Assembly: GCF_003258315.1 (NCBI RefSeq)
Contig: NZ_CP030032.1
Coordinates: 224,001 to 288,000, forward strand
DNA length: 64,000 nt
Source: Bradymonas sediminis
Lineage (GTDB): Bacteria; Myxococcota_A; Bradymonadia; Bradymonadales; Bradymonadaceae
Direction of reading: 5' to 3'
This document shows, in pieces, positions 1 to 8,587 of this stretch. Every line of letters begins with the position of its first letter. Positions within the stretch are counted from its first letter, which is position 1. Under the pieces are notes generated by a model. That model was given only the letters and a program-made list of their open reading frames with translations, ran no database searches and was not told where the DNA came from. The translations under genes were made by a program, and so were the position numbers.

Positions 1-440
1 GTCGGGTGATGGGCAATGAGATTCGCACGCCCGAGATCAGCCTGGCGTCGAGCCAAATCTCGAGCCACCCGGAGCTTCGCCAGGCGCTGCTGCAGATCCA
101 GCGCGACCTGGGCGAGCGTGCGTCCAGCGTGTTGGAGGGGCGAGATATCGGCACGGTGGTCTTTCCCAGGGCCGACGTGAAGATCTTTTTGACCGCGTCC
201 AATGAGATTCGCGCCCAGCGCCGGGTCGACCAGATGCGCGAGCGCGGCGAGGCCGCTGAGCTGGAGCAGGTCCTGGCCGAGATCGTCGAGCGCGACCGCC
301 GCGACTCCGAGCGCGCCGCCGCGCCGCTCAAGCGCGCCGATGACGCCGTCGACATTGACACGTCGACGCTCGATATCGACCAGGTCGTGGCGAAAATACT
401 CGAGGTGGTCACCAATGGCGGGTTTGCAGATCAGCGCTGA
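1..440 (+). CDS. cmk: (d)CMP kinase, C-terminal part (5' truncated by window)
   Basis: Transfers phosphate from ATP to CMP or dCMP, a cytoplasmic step in pyrimidine nucleotide supply. The reading frame is already open at base 3, so the gene begins outside the window. Visible parts are the RTPEIS segment, an EGRDIGTVVFP stretch typical of the CMP-binding part of bacterial Cmk, and the following KIFLTAS and RAQRR segments of the lid/ATP side. The N-terminal P-loop is not in view. The ATG at 6 is internal to the enzyme and not a plausible start. It ends 67 bp before galU on the same strand. Family assignment is firm; completeness cannot be judged. Confidence 0.9.
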   Translation, partial: RVMGNEIRTPEISLASSQISSHPELRQALLQIQRDLGERASSVLEGRDIGTVVFPRADVKIFLTASNEIRAQRRVDQMRERGEAAELEQVLAEIVERDRRDSERAAAPLKRADDAVDIDTSTLDIDQVVAKILEVVTNGGFADQR

Positions 441-507
441 GTTGATTACAACCAGCCATTGATTTCTAATTTGCTGAAATATATTTGCCGCTTAAAGGAG
501 CGCTTTT

Positions 508-1395
508 ATGAATAAAAAACCCGTACGCAAGGCTGTTATCCCTGTCGCTGGCTTCGGAACGCGCTTACTTCCGGTGACCAAAGCGGTGCCCAAAGAGCTG
601 CTTCCCATCGTCGACCTTCCGGCCATTCAGGTCATCGTCGAGGAGTGCATTCAGTCCGGGATCGAAGAGGTCATCTTCATCACGGGGCGCGGCAAGGGCG
701 GGATCGAGGACCATTTCGACTATAATTACGAGCTTGAGAGCCTGCTGGAGGAGCGCGGAAAGCTCAAAGAGCTTGAGCGTGTGCGCGAGATCAGCGGCAT
801 GATTCGCACGATCGCGGTGCGCCAGAAGAAGCCTCTTGGGCTGGGCCACGCCATCTTCTGCGCGCGTGAGTTGGTCGGCGACGAGCATTTTATGGTGCTG
901 CTGCCCGACGATATTATCTCCAGCACGCCCACCTGTACTCGCCAGATGATCGACGTCTTTGAGCGTTACGGACAGGCGGTCGTGAGCCTGATGCGCGTGC
1001 CCAAGACACAGACCCATCATTATGGCATCGTCACCGGCGAGGCCTGGTCGCCCGGGCTGCACCGTATTCGCACGTTGGTCGAGAAGCCGGCGCCCGAGAT
1101 CGCGCCCTCCGACCTGGCGATTATCGGCCGCTATTTGCTGCCGCCAGATATCTTCAAATATCTCGAAGGCGCGCGCCCCGATGAGTCCGGCGAGATTCAG
1201 CTCACCGACGCCCTCGCTCGCCTCGCGCGTGAGCGCGCTCTGGTCGGCTTTGAGTTCGAGGGCCTGCGCCACGACGTCGGCGATAAGCTCGGATTCCTGA
1301 CCGCGAATATCAGCTACGGCCTGCAGCATCCCGAGATCGGTCCGCGCTTTCGTGAGTATATGAAGGAGCGCATCGCTGCTGGAGATTTCGATTGA
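508..1395 (+). CDS. galU: UTP-glucose-1-phosphate uridylyltransferase
   Basis: Makes UDP-glucose from UTP and glucose-1-phosphate, the cytoplasmic entry point to UDP-sugars for envelope and exopolysaccharides. The 295-residue protein has the usual GalU length. The N-terminal nucleotide-binding signature is clear (GFGTRLLPVTK then PKELLPIVD), followed by LPDDII in the central domain, VEKP, and an ESGEIQLTDA segment typical of GalU near the C-terminus. An AAGGAG ribosome site lies just before the ATG. The stop overlaps the next gene's TTG start. UDP-glucose from this enzyme could feed the polysaccharide locus at 8.6-14.3 kb; that link is inference. Confidence 0.95.
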   Translation: MNKKPVRKAVIPVAGFGTRLLPVTKAVPKELLPIVDLPAIQVIVEECIQSGIEEVIFITGRGKGGIEDHFDYNYELESLLEERGKLKELERVREISGMIRTIAVRQKKPLGLGHAIFCARELVGDEHFMVLLPDDIISSTPTCTRQMIDVFERYGQAVVSLMRVPKTQTHHYGIVTGEAWSPGLHRIRTLVEKPAPEIAPSDLAIIGRYLLPPDIFKYLEGARPDESGEIQLTDALARLARERALVGFEFEGLRHDVGDKLGFLTANISYGLQHPEIGPRFREYMKERIAAGDFD

Positions 1396-2045
1396 GTTTG
1401 AGCCCGACCGCGACGCGCCTGGCGACTCTATTGCTGGCAGCGCTGCTCCTATGGGCGGCGCCTGCCGGGGCGGCGATGCCTCCCTTAGATGTTGCTCAGG
1501 CGCGTCAGGCGTCTCTTCGTGGGGCGCTAAAATCGGGAGCTTCGGTCGATATTTCGGTCACCGTTCTCGGCACGAAACTACAGAGTTTCAGCGCCTCGAG
1601 CCTGCGTTTGGGCGCGTCTAAAAAGCTTGAATTAGCGGCATCCGCTTCGGATCCCGAAAAGAAACCATCGACCCTGGTCATCGACGCGAATGCGCCGATG
1701 CCCTGGTCGGTGGTTTTTTCGTTGCTCTCGGCCGCCGATCCCCTGGCCTCACTCCAGACGACGCATGGCGCGATTGACGCCGGACAGCGCAAAATCGACA
1801 CGCTCGAAGATGGTTTTGTCTACCATTATGGCGCGTCGCCGCAGGTTGTATTGAGCCGGGACTTCTCCCTGATGCGCCGCGTCCTCGTGCATGCGCAGGG
1901 CGTCGATTGGGAGTTTAGGCTCAGCGGTGATTTAGGCGTCGGCGGGCTCCCGGAGCGCGTCGATATTTTGCGCGCCGGGGCCCCCTTTGCCAATATGCGC
2001 CTGTCACTTTCTGGCCAGTCTAACTCCCCGAAATCTAAGCGATAA
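1392..2045 (+). CDS. Secreted protein of unknown function, coupled to galU
   Basis: A 217-residue protein beginning at a TTG that overlaps the galU stop codon (ATTGA), so translation is probably coupled. The N-terminus is a signal peptide: a hydrophobic run LATLLLAALLLWAAPAGA with an AxA-type cleavage region near residue 28. The mature part is rich in alternating hydrophobic/polar residues, suggesting beta structure, and ends with a basic tail (PKSKR). It faintly recalls periplasmic LolA-like carriers in size and beta content, but no signature residue supports that. I do not recognise a family. Predicted location is periplasm or outer envelope. Confidence 0.7.
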   Translation: MSLSPTATRLATLLLAALLLWAAPAGAAMPPLDVAQARQASLRGALKSGASVDISVTVLGTKLQSFSASSLRLGASKKLELAASASDPEKKPSTLVIDANAPMPWSVVFSLLSAADPLASLQTTHGAIDAGQRKIDTLEDGFVYHYGASPQVVLSRDFSLMRRVLVHAQGVDWEFRLSGDLGVGGLPERVDILRAGAPFANMRLSLSGQSNSPKSKR

Positions 2046-2071
2046 GTCGCACTCTCCTTATATCCGAGAGC

Positions 2072-4717
2072 TCATTCGATCTCGCGTCGCTTGAGCAGCA
2101 AGGAGTTGCTGACCACGCTGACGCTCGACAGGGCCATGGCGCTGGCGGCGAAGGCCGGAATCAGCAAACCAAACGCCGCCACCGGCACCAATACCGTATT
2201 ATAGAAGAAGGCCCAGAAGAGGTTCTGTTTGATCTTGGCGTAGGTCGCCTTCGAGATCTCAACGGCGCGTCGCACGCCTTTGATATCGCCGGAGATCAGC
2301 GTGATATCAGAGGCCTCGATGGCAACGTCGGTGCCGGTGCCGATCGCGATGCCCAGGTCGGCCTGGGCGAGCGCGGGGGCGTCGTTGATGCCGTCGCCGA
2401 CCATGCCGACGATGCGCGCCGGGCTGCCGTCCTGGGCGCCGCGATTCTGCAGTTTTTGCACCGCCGACGCCTTATCCTGCGGGCGAACGCCCGCCTGGAT
2501 AAATTCGGGCGAGATGCCGACCTGGGCGCCCACCGCGCGGGCGGTTTCTTCATTGTCGCCGGTGATCATCCAGACCTCGATGTCGCGCTCCTGGAGCCAC
2601 TTCACGGTGTCGGCAGATGCCTGCTTAATCTGGTCCTGAATCGCGAAGAGGCTGAGCAATTGATCGTCTTCGGCCAGGGCGACGACCGTCTTGCCCTCGC
2701 GCTGCAAGGTCGCGATTTCGTCGCGATAGTCAGCCGCGTTCGCCACGCCGCCTTCGTCCTCGAGGATCCAGGTCGGCTTTCCGATGCGCAGCGCGCGCCC
2801 GTCGATGCGCCCGCGCACGCCTTCGCCGGCCACCGCGCGGAACTCGGCGACGGCGTCCAATTTGAGCCCGCGCTCTTCGGCGGCGCGAATGATCGCCTGG
2901 GCGATCGGATGCTCGCTGCCCGACTCGAGCGCGGCGCCCAGGCGCAGCGCCTCGGCCTCGTCGATCTTCGGGCGCAGGTCGCTCAGCGCCATCTCGCCGG
3001 TCGTTAAGGTGCCGGTCTTGTCGAAGATGATCGCGTTGACCTTGCCTGCGTGCTCCAGGGATTGGGCGTCGCGAATCAGGATTCCCAGCCCCGCCGCCTT
3101 GCCGGTTCCGACCATCAGGGCGGTGGGTGTGGCGAGCCCCAGAGCGCAGGGGCAGGCGATGATGAGGACCGCGATGGTCGGCAAAATCGCGACCGTGAGG
3201 CTCCCCTCAAGGAAGAGCCAAACCGCGAGTGTCACCAGCGCGATGGCGATAATCACCGGCACGAAAACCCCCGAGATCTTATCGGCCAACCGCTGGATGT
3301 CCGCCTTTGATTCCTGTGCTTTTTCAACGAGTTCGATGATCTGGGCCAGCGCGGTTTCGCCGCCGATGCGGGTCGCGCGCACCACGAGGCGCCCGTCGGT
3401 GTTGATGGTCGAGCCGATGACCTCATCGTCGACCCCGTGGGAGACCGGCACCGATTCGCCCGTGAGCATCGAGGTGTCCACGTCCGCCTGTCCCTCCACG
3501 ATAATCCCGTCGGTCGGGATCTTCTCGCCGGGTCGCACGAGCATCTCATCGCCGACCTGAATCTGGTCGACGGGGACCTCGACCCAGGCGTCGTCGCCGT
3601 CGCCGCGGCGCACCCGGGCGGTGCTCGTGCCCAGGTTGAGCAGCGCCTCGATGGCCGCGCCGGCGCTGCCCTTGGCGCGGGCTTCGAGCCATTTACCCAC
3701 CGAGATCAGGGTGAGGATCATGGCGGCGCTGTCGAAGTAGATATTGCCGTCGGCCAGCGTGGTGCCAAAGACAGCGGCGATGGTGACGACCATCGAGAAG
3801 AGCCACGCCGCGCTGGCGCCCATGGCCACCAACGTGTCCATATTCGCGCCGAAATGCTTCAGGCGCCGCCACGCGCCGACAAGGTAGGGCTTGCCCACGA
3901 AGAGGTAGACGATGGTGGTCAGATACGCGGTGATGAGCAGGCGGCCGAGGTTCGCGCCGGCGCTCAGCTCCAGGTCAAACCACATCGGCCCCATCTGCAC
4001 AAAGAGGATCGGGATGGTCAGGATAAGCCCGGTCACCCAGCGCAGCTTCCACAGCCGCGCCTCTTCGGCGCGGCGCTCAGTCAGCTTGCTACGCTGTGAG
4101 TCCTCGGATTTTTGCGTGGCCCGACTGCCCTGTGCGGCGCCGTCTTCGCGCAACATGCTCGCGTCGATCTCGCGCACATCATAGCCGGCCGACTCGACCG
4201 CGTCGCGCAGGGTCTTCAGCATCGGCTGGACCGACGCGTCGTCTTTGGACGGTCGCTCCAGCGTGACCGTCGCGCGCTCGGTGGTCAGGTTGACGCGCAC
4301 CTCGGAGACTCCGTCGACGCGCCCCAACGCCTTCTCGACGCTGCCCACACACGACGCGCAGGTCATGCCGCCGACGTCGATGCGAACTTCGGCGGCGCTA
4401 CTTTTTTGAGGCGCTTTGGGCGCGGGCTTCTCGACCGGCGAGGGCGTTGATTCGGTCGGTTTAAATAAAAGCGGCGGGGCATCGCCGTCGGCCGGCTGCG
4501 CAGGGTAGCCGGCCTCGGTCACCGCGCGCGCGATATTCTCAGAGATCTCATCGGCGTTCGCTTCTTGCGCCTCCGATAGAGTCACGCGCGCCGAGTTTTC
4601 CTCGTGGCTCACCTCAATCAGGGGGAACTCGTCGAGCCCCTCAATGGCCTTGGACACGCGCCCGCTGCATTTTCCACAGGTCATTCCCTCGATATCGAAA
4701 TGCAAAGTTTGTGTCAT
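2072..4717 (-). CDS. copA: Copper-translocating P1B-type ATPase with two HMA domains
   Basis: Inner-membrane ATPase that exports Cu(I), 881 residues. Two heavy-metal-associated domains come first, with Cys14/Cys17 (MTCGKC) and Cys120/Cys123 (MTCASC), separated by a Pro/Lys-rich linker. The membrane metal site is the CPC motif at Cys522/Cys524. The actuator TGES motif, the phosphorylation motif DKTGTLT (Asp566) and the hinge [10 protein letters not shown] are all present. The C-terminus ends in the SSVSVVSNS segment common in CopA. No metal-responsive regulator or copper chaperone gene is adjacent. The gene is convergent with the secreted-protein gene, 26 bp away. CPC specifies Cu(I)/Ag(I) rather than Zn/Cd by family knowledge. 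Confidence 0.95.
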   Translation of the reverse strand: MTQTLHFDIEGMTCGKCSGRVSKAIEGLDEFPLIEVSHEENSARVTLSEAQEANADEISENIARAVTEAGYPAQPADGDAPPLLFKPTESTPSPVEKPAPKAPQKSSAAEVRIDVGGMTCASCVGSVEKALGRVDGVSEVRVNLTTERATVTLERPSKDDASVQPMLKTLRDAVESAGYDVREIDASMLREDGAAQGSRATQKSEDSQRSKLTERRAEEARLWKLRWVTGLILTIPILFVQMGPMWFDLELSAGANLGRLLITAYLTTIVYLFVGKPYLVGAWRRLKHFGANMDTLVAMGASAAWLFSMVVTIAAVFGTTLADGNIYFDSAAMILTLISVGKWLEARAKGSAGAAIEALLNLGTSTARVRRGDGDDAWVEVPVDQIQVGDEMLVRPGEKIPTDGIIVEGQADVDTSMLTGESVPVSHGVDDEVIGSTINTDGRLVVRATRIGGETALAQIIELVEKAQESKADIQRLADKISGVFVPVIIAIALVTLAVWLFLEGSLTVAILPTIAVLIIACPCALGLATPTALMVGTGKAAGLGILIRDAQSLEHAGKVNAIIFDKTGTLTTGEMALSDLRPKIDEAEALRLGAALESGSEHPIAQAIIRAAEERGLKLDAVAEFRAVAGEGVRGRIDGRALRIGKPTWILEDEGGVANAADYRDEIATLQREGKTVVALAEDDQLLSLFAIQDQIKQASADTVKWLQERDIEVWMITGDNEETARAVGAQVGISPEFIQAGVRPQDKASAVQKLQNRGAQDGSPARIVGMVGDGINDAPALAQADLGIAIGTGTDVAIEASDITLISGDIKGVRRAVEISKATYAKIKQNLFWAFFYNTVLVPVAAFGLLIPAFAASAMALSSVSVVSNSLLLKRREIE

Positions 4718-4856
4718 TTCAACTTACTCAACGATTATAAGAAGATTGATAAGAAGCAGTATTCGCTCGATCATTTTGGGCATAAATAAACCCCGGTCGG
4801 GCAACAAACAGGGTGCGCGATTCCTTCCGAAGGTTCACGATAGTTCGCTTGTGCGA

Positions 4857-5190
4857 CGCGGCCAGCCCCCAGGCTGCGCCCAGGGGCTTAGGTGGTGGTT
4901 GTTTTGGGGGCTTTGCAGGAGCGTAACTGCGAGAGCCGACCACTCCGAATTGATCGATGATTGGCCCCCCAAGCGCAGCTTGGGGGGCAGGCGTGTATGC
5001 GCCGGGGGGCCGCGTCGCGAGCCGACCACTTTGCGAGAGCGAAACTGCGAGAGCCGACCACTTTGCAGATACGCGACGAGCCCCCGGCCGCTGGACGCGG
5101 CCAGCCCCCAGGCTTCGCCCAGGGGCTTAGGTGGTGGTTGTTTTGGGGGGGCTTTGCAGGAGCGAAACTGCGGGAGCCGACCACTCCGAA
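4857..5190. repeat. Intergenic repeat block: two direct copies plus palindromes
   Basis: The 494-bp space between copA and the lgt-like gene holds no convincing gene. Copy 1 (4857-4949) and copy 2 (5097-5190) are about 94 bp long and differ at only a few positions. Each begins GCGGCCAGCCCCCAGGCT, contains a GC hairpin, and ends near GAGCCGACCACTCCGAA. Between them is a separate perfect palindrome (arms GCCCCCCAAGC and GCTTGGGGGGC around GCA, 4963-4987), and the short word GAGCCGACCACT recurs at about 5020 and 5053. The same family occurs in inverted orientation at 46319-46565. ORFs running through the block are low-complexity artefacts. Confidence 0.85.
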
Positions 5191-5211
5191 ATGGTGGGGT
5201 AAGTGTGTGTT

Positions 5212-6159
5212 CTACTCAGATTTTGGCTTCTCGCCATTGGGATTGGGGTGTTCGAATTTCTCCCAGGTGACCGGTTCTTTTTTCATCGCGCGGCTCAGAA
5301 TAATCACGCCCGCGGTGAAGATACCCATGGACACAAATTGCGCCGGAGTCAGGTCGAAATAGCGTTTGTCGCCGCCGTAGGTATAGACCTCGGCCTGGAC
5401 CTGGAGGATGTCCAGGAAGAATTGGACGAAGCCGTTGACGTCGATGGTGCCTTCGGCCGACTGCGGCCAGACGCGCAAGAAGTCCAGGGTGAAGCGAATC
5501 GGCGCGTACATCACGAAGAGCAGGCCCAGGAAGAAGCCCTTGGGGCGCGGCTTGCGGTCCAGGATGACGAAGGTCGCGACGATGACGCCCCACCACATCA
5601 TCTCGTAAAAGCCAAGGTCGTGGCGGATGGTGCCGTCGGGGAAGAGCAGCGCCAGCGGCCAGCCGTCCGGGGCCAGGCCGCCGGGGTGGTCGTGGACCGA
5701 AGCACAGCCCATGCGCCCGAAGAACCAGGCGAAGGGCAGGGCCCACGCGGCGTGGTCGGCCCATTTGAGCAGGTCCATATCGGGGTGCATCTTCTTCCAG
5801 ATAAACACGGCGATGATACCGCCGAGCAGGCCGCCGTAGCTTGAGATCGACCCCCAGACCTGAAAGATAATCCACGGGTTTTCGGCGAGCTGTTCGGGCT
5901 GGTAGAAGACGACGTCGAAGACGTGGGAGAAGCACCAGCCAAAGGCGATCAGGAAGAAGCCAAAGTTCTGGAAGGATTCCCCGCTAAAACCCATCTTCTG
6001 CTCGGCGCGCCGGCTGCCCATCGTCAGCGCCAGGAGCAACCCGATGGCCACCAGCATCCCGAAGGAGTGGATCTGCAGGGGCATATTGAAGCCCGGCACA
6101 TTGTCGATCAAAGTCCACGGCCCAAATTGCCAATAGGGCAGGGCGGCAAGGATGTTCAT
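5212..6159 (-). CDS. lgt: Prolipoprotein diacylglyceryl transferase family membrane protein (divergent Lgt)
   Basis: Lgt attaches diacylglycerol from phosphatidylglycerol to the lipobox Cys of prolipoproteins in the inner membrane. The 315-residue protein has many hydrophobic helices and family landmarks in order: HSFGMLVAIG near the N-terminus, SSYGGLLGG, GRMGCASVHDHPG (Arg149-Cys152) and RFTLDFLR near the C-terminus. The canonical enzyme has HGG where this has YGG, and GRxGN where this has GRMGC, so two usually conserved residues differ. The ATG at 6159 is preferred over an upstream TTG because GGAG sits 6 bases before it. It may be a true Lgt of a divergent clade or a paralogue with another acceptor or substrate. 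Confidence 0.8.
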   Translation of the reverse strand: MNILAALPYWQFGPWTLIDNVPGFNMPLQIHSFGMLVAIGLLLALTMGSRRAEQKMGFSGESFQNFGFFLIAFGWCFSHVFDVVFYQPEQLAENPWIIFQVWGSISSYGGLLGGIIAVFIWKKMHPDMDLLKWADHAAWALPFAWFFGRMGCASVHDHPGGLAPDGWPLALLFPDGTIRHDLGFYEMMWWGVIVATFVILDRKPRPKGFFLGLLFVMYAPIRFTLDFLRVWPQSAEGTIDVNGFVQFFLDILQVQAEVYTYGGDKRYFDLTPAQFVSMGIFTAGVIILSRAMKKEPVTWEKFEHPNPNGEKPKSE

Positions 6160-6384
6160 AATCAGCTCCAAACGCAAAAAACAACGAAGAGGTTAGGGGA
6201 GTTGCTAACTCGGTTATTCGCGCGCACTCGTACCGTAGTTGAGACCGTAGCTCAACAGAACACGCAAGACCGAGCGCGCGAAAGATTCGTAGGCGATGGC
6301 CGCGCACGCTAAAGTTAAGGTCCGATGGCGATCACACGACTCCAAACACGCTCGGGGGCGAATTTATTTGCGGGGAGCTGGATT

Positions 6385-6834
6385 TTATTTGGAACGCATG
6401 CGTTCGGCGCGCTCCATCTCGTGGGCTAAATAGTCGCCCCAGGTGCTGATACGCCGGCCGGTGAGGCGCTCAGGGGCGTCTTCGTCGGGTTGCGCGTCGG
6501 CGCTGCGCCGCGCGATCGCCAGGCCCACCCAGGCCGCGCGCTGTGCTTCCTCGGAGCTCAAGCCTTCGTCGGGCAGCGCAATCGTCGGGTCTCCAGATGC
6601 GGTTGCGATGCCGTAACCTCCGTGCCCATAGCGATGACGATGGTATCCAAATCCCCCACATCCGCTGACATGGCCCGTGCCCGAGATCCCCATTCCGCCC
6701 ATCTCTAATTCGTATTTAGCCCGGAGTTCTTCATCGCTTAAGTCGAAGTCCTCGTCGATATGACCGCAGCCGGCCGAGCAGATCGAAGCGATAAGAATGC
6801 ATCCAAACGCATACCAATAATTTGGCGAGTTCAT
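6385..6834 (-). CDS. Small lipoprotein with Gly/His-rich segment
   Basis: A 149-residue predicted lipoprotein. The start at 6834 is chosen because AGGAG stands just upstream and because it gives a proper signal sequence (MNSPNYWYAFGCILIASICSAGC) ending in a lipobox-like SAGC. After the Cys comes an acidic stretch (EDFDLSDEE), then a Gly/His-rich segment (GFGYHRHRYGHGGYG) that could bind metal, then a helical C-terminal part ending in a charged EMERAERMRSK. Upstream extension of the frame to 7092 runs through a repeat and is rejected. No known family is recognised. Being next to the Lgt-like gene may be coincidence. Confidence 0.7.
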   Translation of the reverse strand: MNSPNYWYAFGCILIASICSAGCGHIDEDFDLSDEELRAKYELEMGGMGISGTGHVSGCGGFGYHRHRYGHGGYGIATASGDPTIALPDEGLSSEEAQRAAWVGLAIARRSADAQPDEDAPERLTGRRISTWGDYLAHEMERAERMRSK

Positions 6835-6989
6835 TGGGTTCTCCTCCGTGAATTGTCTTAATTGTATAGACAAATGGGGAGGGTGATGGTTCCCGGCGGA
6901 TGGGGAGTTTTTTGAGCGAGTTTTGCGGGGCGCTTCTGATGGGCGTCGCATCGCGAACCAAGAACGCCCCGGTAGCGCAACAGAAATCC

Positions 6990-7140
6990 TCCGCCCTGCA
7001 GGGGGGAGGTGCCTGCGCAGCAGGGGGAGGGGGGAGTTGCGAGTTGGCTGGGTGTTGCAGGTACGCAACGCAACGCACCGCCTCGCAGGCACGCAGCCCC
7101 CCTTCTGTCGCTTCGCGACATCTTCCCCAGAGGGGAAGAT
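6990..7140. repeat. G-rich and palindromic intergenic repeat
   Basis: The 361-bp space between the lipoprotein gene and aroC carries purine-rich GGGGGAGG runs (6999-7035) followed by two abutting hairpins: TGTCGC/GCGACA at 7106-7120, and a perfect 9-bp stem ATCTTCCCC/GGGGAAGAT with loop AGA at 7120-7140. It is unrelated in sequence to the repeat block at 4857-5190. I see no gene here. It resembles the mobile palindromic units scattered through many bacterial genomes; that is impression, not a database result. Confidence 0.6.
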
Positions 7141-7195
7141 CTACAGTTGCTCCTGCGGGCGCTTGTGGTGGGCGAGTTTTGCCGGGCTTAGCTGC

Positions 7196-8245
7196 CTACG
7201 ACCGCAGGTCACCCACCCGATCCAGCGCCGTATTCAAATAAAGATCTGCCAACACAAGCGCGACCATCGACTCGAGCACCGGGACGGCGCGCGGGACGAT
7301 GCACGGGTCGTGGCGGCCGCTGGTCGCCATCGAGCCCACGGTGCTCGCCGGCTTAAAATACGCCAGCAGGCGGATGCGCTCGCCGTTGGTGATGCCGCCC
7401 TGGATGCCGTTGGCGGCCGGGCTGATGCCGGCGTCGGCGCCCGCGCCGCTGACGCCGGTGTGGAAGTCGATGCCGCGCATGGTGGCGTCGTGGGCGGCGT
7501 CGCCCAGGGTGCAGCCGACGACTGCGCCCACGCTCATGATGGCGTTGGGCAGCAGGTTTTTGGCCTTGCGAAAGACCGGCTCGCCAAGCCCCATCGGGAG
7601 GCCGTCGATCCACAATTCGATGATGCCGCCGCGTGAGTCGCCCTGTTCCTTGCAGGCGCGCAGCTCGGCCGAGATTGCGTCGGCGACGGCCGGGTCCGGG
7701 CAACGGGTTTCGTGGGCGTCGACCTTCTGGCGGGTGAGGTCGGCCGGGACGTCCTCGGCGCGCAATTGCCCGATCTGGCGGGTGAAGCCGACGATGCTCA
7801 CCTCGGGCGGCAGGATCTTCTCGGCGACCACGCCGCCGATGACCCGGCAGAGGGTCTCGCGCCCCGAGGCGCGCCCGCCGCCGCGGTGGTCGCGGTGGCC
7901 GTATTTCTCCTGCCAGACGCGGTCGGCGTGGCCGGCGCGGTAATAATTCGGGTCGTAGTCGCGGCTTCGGGCGTCGCGATTATGCACTAATACGCAGATC
8001 GGGGTGCCCAGGGTCTCTCCGTCGAAGACACCGCTTAGAATCTGGGGTTCGTCGGCCTCGGCGCGCCCGGTGGTGATGCTCGATTGCCCCGGGCGGCGGC
8101 GGAAAAGCTGGGCGCTGAAGTCGTCTGCGTCCAGCGCGATGCCCGCCGGGCACCCGTCGATGACCGCGCCCATCGCGGGCCCGTGGGATTCACCGAAGGT
8201 CGTCAGGGTCAGCAGATTTCCAAAGATATTTCCGCGCATAATCAT
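7196..8245 (-). CDS. aroC: Chorismate synthase
   Basis: Last step of the shikimate pathway: converts EPSP to chorismate with reduced FMN, in the cytoplasm. Family signatures are present in order: TTFGESHG close to the N-terminus, GRASGRETLCRVIGG in the middle, and the RHDPC plus PRAVPV segment near the C-terminus. About 349 residues from the ATG at 8245 (MIMRGNIFGN) matches the family length. The frame is open further upstream to 8326, but those residues have no counterpart in the family. A second in-frame ATG is 6 bases downstream (8239). It stands alone, not in an aro operon. Confidence 0.95.
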   Translation of the reverse strand: MIMRGNIFGNLLTLTTFGESHGPAMGAVIDGCPAGIALDADDFSAQLFRRRPGQSSITTGRAEADEPQILSGVFDGETLGTPICVLVHNRDARSRDYDPNYYRAGHADRVWQEKYGHRDHRGGGRASGRETLCRVIGGVVAEKILPPEVSIVGFTRQIGQLRAEDVPADLTRQKVDAHETRCPDPAVADAISAELRACKEQGDSRGGIIELWIDGLPMGLGEPVFRKAKNLLPNAIMSVGAVVGCTLGDAAHDATMRGIDFHTGVSGAGADAGISPAANGIQGGITNGERIRLLAYFKPASTVGSMATSGRHDPCIVPRAVPVLESMVALVLADLYLNTALDRVGDLRS

Positions 8246-8587
8246 ACCCGCAAAATTTAGCAAAGATGTGGTGAGCGCATGTCTTCCCAACCGGGGGGGG
8301 AGTCCACGCGGGAGCAGTACTGCCACGAATGGGCCCGATTCTCAATTCCCGCCCGGGCTTTTGTGGTCGGCGCCGGGAGGGCGTGGGGCGCGCCTTAATA
8401 TATTGAAAAATTATCGAAGATTGCCCGTGAATGATTATAAAAAGGGGCGTTAACTTATGATTTCGTTGGTGTTTTTTAGGCTGCGGAATGCCCTAATATT
8501 GTGCTCTCAGCCGCCCGATGATAGGTTAAGCCCGCACTTCTTCGGTTAGGTAGCGTTATTTGTGATTTAGGATAGGGAAGTGACTTC
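8246..8587. other. Divergent intergenic region, no gene seen
   Basis: 342 bp between the divergent starts of aroC and the GT2 synthase gene. It should hold promoters for both directions. The part from about 8400 to 8570 is clearly richer in A+T than the neighbouring genes. I could not pick a promoter with confidence and saw no convincing hairpin or small ORF. A GGGAAG ribosome site at about 8575 serves the downstream gene. Confidence 0.5.

Noticed and set aside
4857-5190. CRISPR array
   Set aside because: Only two long copies, unequal spacing, and palindromes rather than short repeats with unique spacers; no cas genes.
4644-5270. ORFs running through the repeat block
   Set aside because: Low-complexity Arg/Pro/Ser translations on both strands, no ribosome sites, produced by GC-rich repeats.
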